In this document: positions 18,364 through 27,557 of the stretch, in pieces
Layout of the letters: every line of letters begins with the position of its first letter
Numbering within the stretch: the first letter of the stretch is position 1
NCBI GenBank assembly: GCA_020344315.1
Contig: CP070820.1
Coordinates: 601,246 to 653,224 of the forward strand
Direction: 5' to 3'
DNA from: Candidatus Bathyarchaeum sp.
GTDB taxonomy: Archaea > Thermoproteota > Bathyarchaeia > Bathyarchaeales > Bathyarchaeaceae
DNA: 51,979 nucleotides
Program-made: the position numbers and the translations under genes
Notes under the pieces: generated by a model
What the model saw: the letters and a program-made list of their open reading frames with translations, nothing else
Told to the model about the DNA's origin: nothing
Database searches by the model: none

Positions 18364-19515
18364 TTATGGATCGCGGACCGTTCCATTCCAAAATATGAGT
18401 TTGTCATATACGTTTGTATTGTCAGAGTTTAATCCATCATCATAAATTATGTCCATTTTAGTTCCATATTGTTCTAAGTGATTGCCAAGATTTGTGCTTA
18501 TTTCTAGCGAATCTTTATCGGCTTCCCATAATCCCCAAATCTTATCGTTGGGTCCTCGAAAACCGTATCCATAACCCTTCGGAAGAACATACGCAACTCG
18601 GTCATTTTTTACAGTATCTGTTCTAGGATTGTCTTGGATGTATTGCCAAAATTGCTTCATAGCATCTAAATGTTCTTCTTCCAAGATTCCATGAGTGTAG
18701 TCCTTATCGGTATCAAAGATTACGATGTATTTTGCACCATTTTCGTATGCTAAGATCATGTCGTCGTAAAGTTCTTCGCCTGATTCAATGTACGGAGGCT
18801 CAGTATACGTCCAAGTAATCATCACTCCCCAATCCTTGTTTTGAACTGTAGCCGCTCCTCTACAGAGTGCTACATTCAATGGTCTGCTGTAGTTCCAGCC
18901 AAACTCTGCAAAGACTACATCATACCCTCCTTTGTAGTCAAACCAGTAAAGGGCATAGTCCGAAGTAAATAAGGGAAAATTCATAGAACTATTAAATCCT
19001 TGTCTGAACCAGTTCAACATATCGGTTACATTTTTTACAAACCGGTTCTCCGCATCAATGTAGTTATCTGCTTCATAAACGCGAAAAGGTCTAGGTACTT
19101 TAAAGTCTAACTGCCTTCCCCCTCCTTCATCAAAGGCATATAAACCCAGAAACTTTTCACCCCAGCTATCGTAACAATCGAAAAAATGGCATACAAACCA
19201 TTCCTCTGAAGGAGGCATATCAGAGTAAATTATAAACGAAAAGCCCTTTTCGTAAACATACTGGCAGGTCTCGTAGAGTTTCGTGGCGTTGTAGCTTATA
19301 CCGTAGCAACCTATCACAAAGAGATTCGTGTAGTTGCTGATTTCGTCAACAAGCCTTTTAATTTCTGCCATGTTGTCATAAGCCACATCAACTCCAACGA
19401 AAACTTCTAGTGGTTCACCTTCAGGTGAGTCTTTAACAAGGAATGCATAACTCAAGGCAAAGGAAACAATCAACAAAGAACAAAAAAGAACAATTAAGAC
19501 GTTTCTAGACTTCAT
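18364..19515 (-). CDS. Secreted or membrane-anchored protein of unknown function, possibly TIM-barrel
   Basis: I do not recognise a family. The chain of about 383 residues opens with MKSRNVLIVLF and a hydrophobic segment, so it is exported or held by one N-terminal helix. The rest is soluble and rich in aromatic residues. It shows alternating strand/helix blocks such as EVFVGVDVAYD, NLFVIGCYGIS, FSFIIYSD, YDVVFAEFGW, WGVMITWTY and AKYIVIFDTD. This rhythm is what a glycoside-hydrolase-like (beta/alpha)8 barrel gives, and a late DRVAYVLPKGYGYGFR block resembles the linker after such barrels. Acidic residues sit at several strand ends, but no catalytic pair can be named. The ATG at 19515 starts the signal; a TTG three codons earlier is possible. 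It is isolated between a convergent radical SAM gene and a 200-base gap. Confidence 0.65.
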   Translation of the reverse strand: MKSRNVLIVLFCSLLIVSFALSYAFLVKDSPEGEPLEVFVGVDVAYDNMAEIKRLVDEISNYTNLFVIGCYGISYNATKLYETCQYVYEKGFSFIIYSDMPPSEEWFVCHFFDCYDSWGEKFLGLYAFDEGGGRQLDFKVPRPFRVYEADNYIDAENRFVKNVTDMLNWFRQGFNSSMNFPLFTSDYALYWFDYKGGYDVVFAEFGWNYSRPLNVALCRGAATVQNKDWGVMITWTYTEPPYIESGEELYDDMILAYENGAKYIVIFDTDKDYTHGILEEEHLDAMKQFWQYIQDNPRTDTVKNDRVAYVLPKGYGYGFRGPNDKIWGLWEADKDSLEISTNLGNHLEQYGTKMDIIYDDGLNSDNTNVYDKLIFWNGTVRDP

Positions 19516-19716
19516 TACACTCAAAATGCATTAATAACGGATTCAGATAAACCTTTTTTTAATTCAACGCGGCTAATTCTAAGTAATTAATCATATTTGT
19601 GCAAAGAAAACATCCAAATAATTTCTACTAATATATCCGCTTACAGTTTTATTCTTAATAAAGCGTTTTAGCCACGCAACACATTCTTCATAAGCCAAAA
19701 TAAACATCTACATCTG

Positions 19717-21036
19717 TTACTTGTTGCAGAATTCCCATATGATGTTATATCTCCACAAGTCACCAGCCTCAGTCACCCGAATCTCCTTATCATCAACCGC
19801 AAGTAAACCTTTACTCACTAATCGCTCTATGGCGCCTGGAAAAGCTTCTTCAGGAAAAACACCAAACTCTTCCTTGAATTTGATTTTGTCCACGGTTTGA
19901 CGGACGTACAAGCGCATCATGACTTTTTTCATCGTGTCTTCTTTGGTATCCCTTGAAAGTTTTGCTATTGGAAAAGCTCCCTTGTTAACAAAATCAATGT
20001 AAGCCTGTGCAGGTTCAATGTTCAGGTACGAAAATGGTCCCAGATATCCCATGAAACAGCCAGAACCCGTTGTTAGTTGCCCTGCCCAAGGCCATCCTGC
20101 AACACAATTTTCTTTGAAATGTTCATCCACGTACGAGAAGCGGCTATGTCCAGTCGGCTTATAACCGGCTTCCTTGAGAATTTCATAAGCCTCTAAGTAC
20201 ATCTTCAGTTCCGTATCTGAGTCCGCTAGTTTCGGCACCTTTCCAGAATCAACCTGCTTTTGCAGAGGAGTCTCAGGATGTATACTGAGGGCGTAATAAT
20301 CAATCCCCTCGACCCCTAATTCAACAGCAGTTTCGATGTCTTTCCTTACAGTATCCATTGTTTCTCCTGGAAGATTATACATCAGGTCGATACAGGCGTA
20401 AAGCCCCATGTCCCGCATAGTTTTAATGACATTCGTTGCCTCTTCTGCGCTATCGACAATATTCAACATTTTTCTTATCTCATCATTAAAAGTCTGCACT
20501 CCAACATCGATTTGGGTGCATCTGGCATCCAATTTATTAGCGAAGTCGGAAATTGCCTGCAGTTTTTCTGCGGTGAGGTTATGGGTGCATCCCGCAACCT
20601 TCACCATAACATCGTCAGTTAAATTGAAATTATCCCTGCAAAAAGAAAGGATATCAACTAGCTCGTCTGCGAATAAAACGGTGGGGCTACCACCGCCCAG
20701 AACCACTTCGTCAAAAACGCTAGTTTGGATATGGCGAGTTTTCGCATACTTCATTAATTCTTTCTTTAGAGCATCAAGATACGGCGCTACAAGTTTTCTG
20801 GAGAATGCTTCATTAGGAAAATAGCAAAAAGTACACCTGGAATCGCAAAAGGATATCCAAGGTTGCAACTCCATTTTTAGGCCAACTTCATTTTCAGTGT
20901 TCAAAAACTCTGTGAAGGCGCGAATGTTCTCAGCTGTAACTTCTGGATACTCCTTGTAAGTGTAGGGTGGCCAATTCTCCACTTCTTCATATGGCTGTGA
21001 TTCTTTCTCGCCGTTTTCTTTCATGCAAAAGCCCAA
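19717..21036 (-). CDS. HemW/HemN-like radical SAM protein (coproporphyrinogen oxidase-like family)
   Basis: This 439-residue protein has the radical SAM motif CX3CX2C at C64, C68 and C71 (CDSRCTFC). It has the GGGSPTVL glycine motif, the IDVGVQTFND and DLMYNLPGET blocks, and the YALSIHPETPL segment that mark the HemN/HemW family. A C-terminal winged region (LYVRQTVDKIKFKEEFG, ending VTEAGDLWRYNI) is also family-like. Members include oxygen-independent coproporphyrinogen oxidase, the heme chaperone HemW and heme-degrading methyltransferases such as ChuW. Archaea usually make heme by another route, so true HemN activity is unlikely. The start is TTG at 21036 or ATG at 21024. Confidence 0.8.
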   Translation of the reverse strand: MGFCMKENGEKESQPYEEVENWPPYTYKEYPEVTAENIRAFTEFLNTENEVGLKMELQPWISFCDSRCTFCYFPNEAFSRKLVAPYLDALKKELMKYAKTRHIQTSVFDEVVLGGGSPTVLFADELVDILSFCRDNFNLTDDVMVKVAGCTHNLTAEKLQAISDFANKLDARCTQIDVGVQTFNDEIRKMLNIVDSAEEATNVIKTMRDMGLYACIDLMYNLPGETMDTVRKDIETAVELGVEGIDYYALSIHPETPLQKQVDSGKVPKLADSDTELKMYLEAYEILKEAGYKPTGHSRFSYVDEHFKENCVAGWPWAGQLTTGSGCFMGYLGPFSYLNIEPAQAYIDFVNKGAFPIAKLSRDTKEDTMKKVMMRLYVRQTVDKIKFKEEFGVFPEEAFPGAIERLVSKGLLAVDDKEIRVTEAGDLWRYNIIWEFCNK

Positions 21037-21289
21037 CCACGTTTACTCGTAAAAATTTGAGGTGAACTCCCACTCATAAACCTGTCGATATTAACGTGTA
21101 AGCATCCAGAAATGTTCTAACACCTAAAATGGGTGAATAATGGCTGTTACGGCTGACATTCTGTTGGAGACCTCATGTTAATATGTCGTAAGTTGTGTTG
21201 CACATTCTTTATCTCGGTAACTTTATTTTCCCCGGTTCACTATTAACCTAAATAATAGTCTACAAATCAGCATCCTGGAAAGAATTTTG

Positions 21290-22702
21290 ATGAATCTGCT
21301 GGCAAACCAAAAACTCTGGAACGCCGTCCTCAAGACACCACCCGTAAAATGGATGCTAAGAACCACTCTAAAAACATGTCCAGAATGTAACAGAACCCCC
21401 CTTGAAACCGCACTGGACAATTACGCTGGAACCAATCACTCAAGTTGCTCTTCCTGTAACCTTTACGCTAAAATCATAAACTTCTGGATTGGTTTCATAC
21501 AAACCGCATTGGCGGTTGAAAAGAGCCGCGTTTCCAAACTTTTTGCAGATTCATACACTAAAAGAGCCATAAAAAGCATAGTGTTAGGATTCGCAGATTT
21601 CGGTTTCAATCGCCCTCTCCAGATCCATGCTCCTTTACTTGTAGTGTGGAACTTCACACACAAATGCAATCTCAGCTGCAAGCACTGTTACTCAGACGCA
21701 GGTAATCTCTCCAAGATGGAGCTCTCCACTAAGGAAGCCATGAACGTCGTGGATCAGATTGCAGATTTTGGCGTAACCTCCTTGGCTTTTTCTGGAGGTG
21801 AACCCTTGATGAGAAAAGATTTTTTTGAAGTTGCTGCTCACGCGGTTGATTCAGGGCTGTATGTCTCCTTAGCTACAAACGGAACCCTGCTTAATCCAGA
21901 GACTGTTAGAAAACTCAAGGAAATTGGGATTAATTACGTGGAAGTGAGCCTTGACGGATCCGACTCCAAGACGCACGATCTCTTCAGGGGAAAAACCGGT
22001 GCCTTTAGCCAAGCATTACAGGGATTAAGGAACTGTGTTAACGAAGATCTCTGTACCTGTCTAGCTGTAACTGCCACCAAGAACAATCTGACAGAAATTC
22101 CTTCGGTACTTGCTTTGGCTGAAGATATGGGGATCAAAAGGTTCACATTATTCAATTTTGTCCCAACCGGCAGAGGCCGAGACATAATCGCGCTTGATCC
22201 TTCCCCCCAAGAGAGAGAAGATGTTCTAAATTTTCTCCGAAGAAAGTTGGTGGAGGGTCCTAAACTCGCCATATTAACTACAGCTCCTCAACTTGCTCGA
22301 GTGGCTTTACAATCTCAGCCTCCAACTCAAGATGACATGATGATACCTTTCGCCCACATGGAAGCCGCCAAGATAAGCAAAAGAGCCAAGGCTCTCGCCG
22401 ACTTTATTGGAGGTTGTGGAGCCGGACGGTTCTACTGCGCCATCTCTCCCGAGGGGAACGTTCAACCATGCGTCTTCCTCCCCATAGTCGTTGGAAATCT
22501 AAAGACAGAGAGGCTGAAAGACATCTGGTTAAACTCTCCTGTTTTTAAAGCGCTACGGGACAGAGGAAACCTGAAGGGACGATGTGGAAGATGCGAGTTC
22601 AAGTTTGTTTGTGGAGGATGCAGAGCAAGAGCCTATTCATACCATAACGATTATCTTATGTCTGACCCAGGATGCATCAGAAAACTTTCGGAGGGCGACT
22701 GA
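21290..22702 (+). CDS. Radical SAM protein with N-terminal cysteine region and SPASM domain
   Basis: This 470-residue protein has three parts. Residues 1-115 are an extension with two CXXC pairs (C30/C33 and C53/C56), suggesting a zinc or iron-sulfur ribbon, followed by a hydrophobic stretch (INFWIGFIQTALAV). The radical SAM domain has C126, C130 and C133 (CNLSCKHC) and LAFSGGEPLMR. The SPASM region has GRCGRCEFKFVCGGC and a last DPGC. The C-terminal half closely resembles the AhbC/AhbD/NirJ group and the two shorter SPASM proteins here, which lack the extension. It begins with ATG directly after a TTG. The next gene, DUF362, starts three bases after its stop, so the two are co-transcribed and probably act together. 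Confidence 0.85.
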   Translation: MNLLANQKLWNAVLKTPPVKWMLRTTLKTCPECNRTPLETALDNYAGTNHSSCSSCNLYAKIINFWIGFIQTALAVEKSRVSKLFADSYTKRAIKSIVLGFADFGFNRPLQIHAPLLVVWNFTHKCNLSCKHCYSDAGNLSKMELSTKEAMNVVDQIADFGVTSLAFSGGEPLMRKDFFEVAAHAVDSGLYVSLATNGTLLNPETVRKLKEIGINYVEVSLDGSDSKTHDLFRGKTGAFSQALQGLRNCVNEDLCTCLAVTATKNNLTEIPSVLALAEDMGIKRFTLFNFVPTGRGRDIIALDPSPQEREDVLNFLRRKLVEGPKLAILTTAPQLARVALQSQPPTQDDMMIPFAHMEAAKISKRAKALADFIGGCGAGRFYCAISPEGNVQPCVFLPIVVGNLKTERLKDIWLNSPVFKALRDRGNLKGRCGRCEFKFVCGGCRARAYSYHNDYLMSDPGCIRKLSEGD

Positions 22703-22705
22703 CAA

Positions 22706-23710
22706 TTGAAGAGGGTGAAGATCGGAGTCTTCAGAACCGATAACGATTTAGAATCCGCCCTAAAAGAGGCGCTTAAAGCTGCGGATTGGGAGAGACATGT
22801 GCAGGGCAAGGTTTTCATAAAACCGAATCTCTGCTCCAAGCTGTATATTCCTGGGGCTGTCACAAATCCCAAAGTTCTCCTTCACTTGGTAAGTCTTCTT
22901 CGAGACCGTGTGGAAGAGGTTATCGTTGGCGAATCCAATGGTTACAACTACTGCTGCGACGATGCTCTGAAAATAACTGGCGTGGAGAAGGTAGTTAACA
23001 AGGCTGGCGGAAAGACGGTAAACCTCTCCAAGGACGAAACTGTGAAGGTTCAGAATTCCAAAACCTTCATCTTAAGGAATTTTTCTCTTCCTAAGACTCT
23101 TGTCGAAGCCGATTCTTTGGTTGACGTTCCAGTGATGAAGACCCACGAGTTCACAAACTATAGCGGCGCCATAAAGAATCTGTTCGGATGCATACCGGAT
23201 GACAGACGCATTTTTCTTCATCCTAACTTCGATATGGTTCTCCGCGACTTGCTGGTTCTGCTGGAGCCTAAGTTTGTTGTTATGGATGCTACCGTTGCTA
23301 TGGAGGGAAACGGACCTAACCGAGGAATCGCCATACCGATGAATCTCGTCCTTACAAGTAGTGATATTCTTGCCATGGACAAGTTATGCTGTGAAATCAT
23401 GGGTATGGACTGGGCTGACATCAGCCACCTACGGTTTATTGATCAGCATCATAGACGTGAAGAAACAGAGGCTCAGATCATCGGCGAAAAAATTGAGGAT
23501 GTGAAGCGCCCCTTTCTGGTTCCATATGCAGACTTGGCTGTTAGGGCTCAACGTTGGGTCTATAAAAGCTATTTTCTCACCCGTCTCTGCTTCGGCACAC
23601 CCTTCTTGAATATGCTCCAGGGCTGCCTGAATGTCTACAGAAAGGTCGATGAGGAAATCAAAGGGAAAGATTGGATAGATAAACACTGGGACAACTCTTT
23701 GCCCCGTTAA
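22706..23710 (+). CDS. DUF362 domain protein
   Basis: This 334-residue protein of the DUF362 family starts with TTG, three bases after the stop of the radical SAM gene, so the two form one transcript. Family features are VFIKPNLCSK near the N-terminus, VIVGESNGYNY, then VDVPVMKTHEFTNYSGAIKNLFG, and VVMDATVAMEGNGP with VLTSSDILAMDKLCCEIMG. Many relatives end in a ferredoxin domain; this one does not, and it has scattered cysteines only. The biochemical role of the family is unsettled. Its pairing with a SPASM radical SAM enzyme suggests a redox or cluster-dependent maturation step. Its TAA stop overlaps the TAA of the convergent glycosyltransferase. Confidence 0.8.
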   Translation: MKRVKIGVFRTDNDLESALKEALKAADWERHVQGKVFIKPNLCSKLYIPGAVTNPKVLLHLVSLLRDRVEEVIVGESNGYNYCCDDALKITGVEKVVNKAGGKTVNLSKDETVKVQNSKTFILRNFSLPKTLVEADSLVDVPVMKTHEFTNYSGAIKNLFGCIPDDRRIFLHPNFDMVLRDLLVLLEPKFVVMDATVAMEGNGPNRGIAIPMNLVLTSSDILAMDKLCCEIMGMDWADISHLRFIDQHHRREETEAQIIGEKIEDVKRPFLVPYADLAVRAQRWVYKSYFLTRLCFGTPFLNMLQGCLNVYRKVDEEIKGKDWIDKHWDNSLPR

Positions 23711-24900
23711 GCTGCCTCCAATAGTTTGTGATACAAGTCAATTACTTGACCCGTAATCAGGCGCCAAGAAAGCTTCTCTTCTATTAACTTTCTTCCACGA
23801 TCACCCATTTTTTTGGCAAGCTTCGGATTCTGCAGAAGAGCCAATACTCTCTGGGTCAGTTGTGTTGAGTCTCCGGGGTCTATCACAAACCCGTTTTCGT
23901 TATCTACTAAAAACTCAGGTATTCCTCCCACCTTGGTGGAAATAACTGGAAGCCCTGTGGCTTGTGCTTCCAGTATTGCGAAGGGAAAGTTTTCGTAGAT
24001 GGCGGGCAGCACAAATATGTCAGAGGCAGAGTATAGGTAAGGAAGTTTTTCGTCAGGAACGTATCCTAGAAATGACACGGAATCTTCTATCTCCAGTTTT
24101 TTTGCCAATTTTCTGAGGCTCTCTTCCTTCTTTTTGAATCCTGTTCCTGATATGGCAAATTTCACGTCCTTAAACTCTTGGAGGACCGGCGGAATCGAAC
24201 GTAACAGAATTTCTAAGCCTTTTCTGTGATAGAGGCGTCCCACGAAGAGAACTATTTTCGTTTCCTCTTCTAACCCGAATTCTCGCCGTAGCTCAGCCCT
24301 GTTTGTTCTTGGCTTGAATTTGTTTATATCTACGCCATTGTAGATTACGTGAATCTTTTCTTCGTTGATACCGTAGAGTTCAGTTAATTCATCAACGGTA
24401 TATTTGCTCACTGCGATCAGGGCGTCTGAACGTTTCATCAGTTTCTTTTCATAGGATCTAAGCATAAAATTGAATCTCAGCATCATTTTCTCGTTGGGAT
24501 TCAAATTTTTTGGGTTGTCCCGCCGTGTCACTATGGCTTCTCCCTTCCAAGTTGAGTGAACTGCACAAACCAGCGTCTTAGCTGAATTTTTTGGTATGGC
24601 AAAACTTGGAACCAAAGGAAGGTTCGCGTGTATAACATCAAACCCGATTTTCTTATTCAGTTCTTCTATCTTCTTGGAGGCAGAGCGGGCAAATCGCCAA
24701 TACTTTGTTACGGCATTTCCTACACCCTTTCTATAATGGACATCAACGCCGTCAACCACATCTTCGGAATCTTCGCTGTGTCTAGCTACCACATGAACGT
24801 TATGTCCAAGCTTTTGGAGGCTACGCGACAGGTAATAGACGTAAGCTCCTGTTCCGCCTGAAATCGGGAAGTATTCTGGAGTTACAAAGCAGACATTCAA
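23707..24900 (-). CDS. GT4-family glycosyltransferase
   Basis: This 397-residue enzyme is predicted to have the GT-B fold and to move a sugar from a nucleotide donor to a cell-surface glycan or lipid. The N-terminal ISGGTGAYVYYLSRSL loop, the central IHVIYNGVDINKFKP, KIVLFVGRLYHRKG and the C-terminal PAIYENFPFAILEAQATGLP (E-x7-E donor site) are characteristic. The reading frame stays open upstream to 25182, but that part overlaps the preceding gene and lacks family similarity. The TTG at 24900 overlaps the upstream TGA as TTGA and has GGAGAGG and GAAGGG ahead. This gives the normal N-terminus (NVCFVTPEYFP). It is the last gene of a three-gene glycosyltransferase run. Confidence 0.9.
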   Translation of the reverse strand: MNVCFVTPEYFPISGGTGAYVYYLSRSLQKLGHNVHVVARHSEDSEDVVDGVDVHYRKGVGNAVTKYWRFARSASKKIEELNKKIGFDVIHANLPLVPSFAIPKNSAKTLVCAVHSTWKGEAIVTRRDNPKNLNPNEKMMLRFNFMLRSYEKKLMKRSDALIAVSKYTVDELTELYGINEEKIHVIYNGVDINKFKPRTNRAELRREFGLEEETKIVLFVGRLYHRKGLEILLRSIPPVLQEFKDVKFAISGTGFKKKEESLRKLAKKLEIEDSVSFLGYVPDEKLPYLYSASDIFVLPAIYENFPFAILEAQATGLPVISTKVGGIPEFLVDNENGFVIDPGDSTQLTQRVLALLQNPKLAKKMGDRGRKLIEEKLSWRLITGQVIDLYHKLLEAA

Positions 24901-25919
24901 CCCTTCTTTTCCTCTCCTCCAGTTAATGCTGTGTGGATTAAAGAGGTTGCTCCTCCTAGGGTCCATGCAACTGCTCTGATAAAATAGATTACGATAAGAT
25001 ACATGGCTGATGGGTCGTGGAAAATGTATGAGATTCTTGCAGCTGAGAATGTGTAATGCAGAGTTGTTATAATTACAATAGATAGAAAAATCAACGATGG
25101 AATCAGATGAAAGATTGTGACTACACTGATGATTAGGAAGACGGCTGCAACCACATACAATATGGGCTGTATGTTCATCCACCAGTCCGTTATCTTATCC
25201 CCCCTAGCCAGCTGCGGATGTTTGAGGTATAACTTCCAAGTGTTCTCGCCGTATTTGAACTGCTGTTTGAAAAACTTTCGCAATGTGGGACGATGAAAAT
25301 GATAACAGACGGCATCGGAGTCGAAGGCTATCCTGTAGCCTGCCTCGCCAAGTCTTGCTCCTAGATCGGTGTCATACTGGGTGGGAAGAGCCTCGTCAAA
25401 ACCGCCGACTTCTAAGGTCACCTTTTTCTTCAGCAATAGATTCATTGTCGCCACTCTCCCAACCGTATCGGGAAGCCGCCGATACCTGTAACTCAGCTCG
25501 TAACCTATGACTCTTGGAACTAAGCTATCATTGTTCCAGGTTTCAACGGTTCCACTTGCTCCTGCCACCTTTGGGTTATCTAAGTGTTTCAAGAGCTTCC
25601 TGAGCCAACTTTTTTCAACTTTCGCATCAGAGTCAATTAACCCTATTACCTCGTTCTCTACACTCTTCAAAACGAGGTTGTAAGCCGCTGCAGGATTGAG
25701 CTCGCTGAAAATCAGCTTGACGGGATACTTTTTGACCTGTTCAGTTGTTGCATCCGTTGAGCCCCCGTCGATAACGATCACTTCAAGTAACTGTTTCGGA
25801 TAGTCCAGTTCCAGAATGGAGCGGAGGCAGTCATCTATTGTTGATTCATTGTTTAAGGTGGGTACTATTATGCTGACCCCGGGAAGTGAATCTTCGTCTC
25901 TGGCTGCTTTGCCCTTCAA
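24897..25919 (-). CDS. GT2-family glycosyltransferase with C-terminal membrane helices
   Basis: This 340-residue enzyme has a GT-A catalytic domain: VSIIVPTLNNESTIDDCL, then VIVIDGGSTDAT, then the metal-binding DSDAKVEKSWL, and later GGFDEALPTQYDTDLGARL. The last 110 residues hold about four hydrophobic segments (ILYVVAAVFLIISVV, LIFLSIVIITTLHY, MYLIVIYFIRAV), so it is tethered to the membrane. Such enzymes build surface polysaccharides or glycolipids. The start is TTG at 25919, and the TGA stop shares four bases with the next gene. It is preceded on the same strand by another GT2 gene 57 bases away. Confidence 0.9.
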   Translation of the reverse strand: MKGKAARDEDSLPGVSIIVPTLNNESTIDDCLRSILELDYPKQLLEVIVIDGGSTDATTEQVKKYPVKLIFSELNPAAAYNLVLKSVENEVIGLIDSDAKVEKSWLRKLLKHLDNPKVAGASGTVETWNNDSLVPRVIGYELSYRYRRLPDTVGRVATMNLLLKKKVTLEVGGFDEALPTQYDTDLGARLGEAGYRIAFDSDAVCYHFHRPTLRKFFKQQFKYGENTWKLYLKHPQLARGDKITDWWMNIQPILYVVAAVFLIISVVTIFHLIPSLIFLSIVIITTLHYTFSAARISYIFHDPSAMYLIVIYFIRAVAWTLGGATSLIHTALTGGEEKKG

Positions 25920-25976
25920 TCGGTTGCCCCTTGATTGGTCCTTCTTGTAATCAACTCTGAATACTAACTTAATCAG

Positions 25977-26738
25977 CTATGATAAATAAGATGCTATTAT
26001 CGCGTACAATATTCTTACCCCATCTTTTATTGGGTCGAGTTTAGAGATTCCCACAGTTCTCTGGTCAAAACTGATGGGAGTTTCCGCGACTCTTGCACCC
26101 ATCTTCAATGCTTTTACAAGCATCTCGGATTCCACTTCGTAGCCTCGGGAACCTAACTTCATCCTCTTTATTAGGGAAGATTTGATTGCTCTGAATCCAG
26201 ACTGGGAATCGGAGATTTTCTTTCCGGTGAGGTATCCGATTAGATTATTGAACATCCTGTTGCCTGTTCTGTTTACTTTCGGAATCTTGGTTTTGTTGAC
26301 GTCTGAGTTGAAGAATCTTGATCCTATAACGAAGTCAGCCCTGTCTTCCCTTATGTATCGCAGAACCAACGGAATCTCTTCTGGCTGGTGGGAGCCATCT
26401 CCATCCAAGGTAACTATCAATTCTCCTCTTGCCTGTCTGAAGCCTGATCTTAGAGCATAACCTTTTCCTCGGTGATTTTCTCTCAAAACATGGGCTTCCC
26501 TTGCCTGAGAGATATCTGCTGACCTGTCCATTGACCCGTCATCAACAACCAGAACTTCGTATAAGACTCCCAGTTGTTCCAGTGTCCTCTTCGTTCGAGT
26601 AACTATATCGCCTATGGTTTGTTCTTCATTGAACACTGGAATGACGACAGAGACGAAAAATTCTTCTCGCTCCCTATCTCTCTTACTTGTTACCATCACT
26701 TCAGAGGTGTTTGCTTCATGAATTAAATAGTTTGCCAA
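25977..26738 (-). CDS. GT2-family glycosyltransferase, polyprenyl-phosphate sugar synthase-like
   Basis: This 253-residue protein resembles dolichyl-phosphate mannose/glucose synthases. The catalytic domain has VSVVIPVFNEEQTIGD, VLVVDDGSMD, GKGYALRSGFRQARGE and LDGDGSHQPEEIP. It then has the SRFFNSDVNKTKIPKVNR loop, NRMFNNLIGYLTGKKISDSQSGFRA, and ISFDQRTVGISKLDP. There is no long membrane domain beyond a short hydrophobic C-terminus. These enzymes load a sugar onto a polyprenyl phosphate for use outside the membrane. It is the first gene of a minus-strand run with two more glycosyltransferases. A palindromic TATA-like sequence lies 32 bases upstream. Confidence 0.9.
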   Translation of the reverse strand: MANYLIHEANTSEVMVTSKRDREREEFFVSVVIPVFNEEQTIGDIVTRTKRTLEQLGVLYEVLVVDDGSMDRSADISQAREAHVLRENHRGKGYALRSGFRQARGELIVTLDGDGSHQPEEIPLVLRYIREDRADFVIGSRFFNSDVNKTKIPKVNRTGNRMFNNLIGYLTGKKISDSQSGFRAIKSSLIKRMKLGSRGYEVESEMLVKALKMGARVAETPISFDQRTVGISKLDPIKDGVRILYAIIASYLS

Positions 26739-26769
26739 TCTTCACGAACACCTGATTCACGGTTTAACT

Positions 26770-26779
26770 TTTATATAAA
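26770..26779. promoter_or_regulatory. Palindromic TATA-like element between divergent genes
   Basis: TTTATATAAA is a perfect palindrome in the gap between the GT2 gene (minus, start 26738) and the membrane-protein gene (plus, GTG at 26854). Its spacing to the GT2 start fits a promoter with a short leader. It could serve both directions. Confidence 0.5.
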
Positions 26780-26853
26780 GGGGGGAGTTGATGTAATTCT
26801 GCGACGCTGTTTAAGGATGTTCGAGTCATCCTTGATGGAGAGAAGGACTCAGA

Positions 26854-27477
26854 GTGAATCAAAATTTGCTGGAAATCGAGAAGAACATCGAGTCGAGAAA
26901 AGAAACGGACAGAATCGTGTGGTTCTCCATGTGGATTATTCTCTCCATAGCAAGTTTTGGAATAGCTTGGTTTCCGATGATCTACTATCTGATCAAAAGA
27001 AGAAACGCTCACTTCTCACGACAAGAAAAACTGGAAGCACTAATCTTGAGCAAACTGAGAAAAGCAAATAGTGCTGGAAAATCGGATTCAAACTCGCCGA
27101 AAATAGAGAATCCGGTGCCGCCTAGGAACGCGACGGCTTGGACTGTTTTTTCGATTCTAATCGTTCCCGCCTTTTACGTCTTTTATTTTCTGAAGCGTGA
27201 CCTTCGGAAACATGAAGAGCACGAGCATGATTTTCTCGTTGAAATAATTTCGTTGGCAAAAGATTCGGGAGTGACTCTGGACATTCACGGTTTTACGGCT
27301 ACGAAGAGCTTCGCGTTAGGCAGGTATCTGATTCTAAGCATTGCAACGCTTGGTTTAGCAGCCGCATACTGGCTCTATCGAATCTTCAATGATTACAACA
27401 ATCACTTCAAGATGCAATGGAAAATAGAAGAGGAACTGCTCAGTTTCCTCAAGTCAATCGACGAAAAGGTCAGTTGA
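26854..27477 (+). CDS. Membrane protein with duplicated DUF4234-like halves
   Basis: This small integral membrane protein of 207 residues starts with GTG. Residues 24-48 (IVWFSMWIILSIASFGIAWFPMIYYLIKR, written here in part) and 90-113 are hydrophobic. A further pair sits at about 158-182 (LGRYLILSIATLG and AAAYWLYRIFNDYN). The blocks ILSIASFGIAW and ILSIATLGLAA, each followed by a Tyr-rich helix and then N-H-F, look like an internal duplication of a DUF4234-type unit. Charged segments between them are likely cytoplasmic. The function is unknown. It is divergent from the glycosyltransferase run and precedes the threonine-phosphate decarboxylase gene, with no clear functional link. Confidence 0.6.
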   Translation: MNQNLLEIEKNIESRKETDRIVWFSMWIILSIASFGIAWFPMIYYLIKRRNAHFSRQEKLEALILSKLRKANSAGKSDSNSPKIENPVPPRNATAWTVFSILIVPAFYVFYFLKRDLRKHEEHEHDFLVEIISLAKDSGVTLDIHGFTATKSFALGRYLILSIATLGLAAAYWLYRIFNDYNNHFKMQWKIEEELLSFLKSIDEKVS

Positions 27478-27557
27478 TGCCCCTCGTTTTTGCTGTTAAT
27501 TTTTATACCGGTCTGGACAATACGGATTTCTGAAAGGCCTGAAAAGGAAGCTATCCT

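Noticed and set aside
24901..25182. Upstream extension of the GT4 glycosyltransferase frame
   Set aside because: It overlaps the GT2 gene and has no glycosyltransferase similarity. The TTG at 24900 gives the normal N-terminus.
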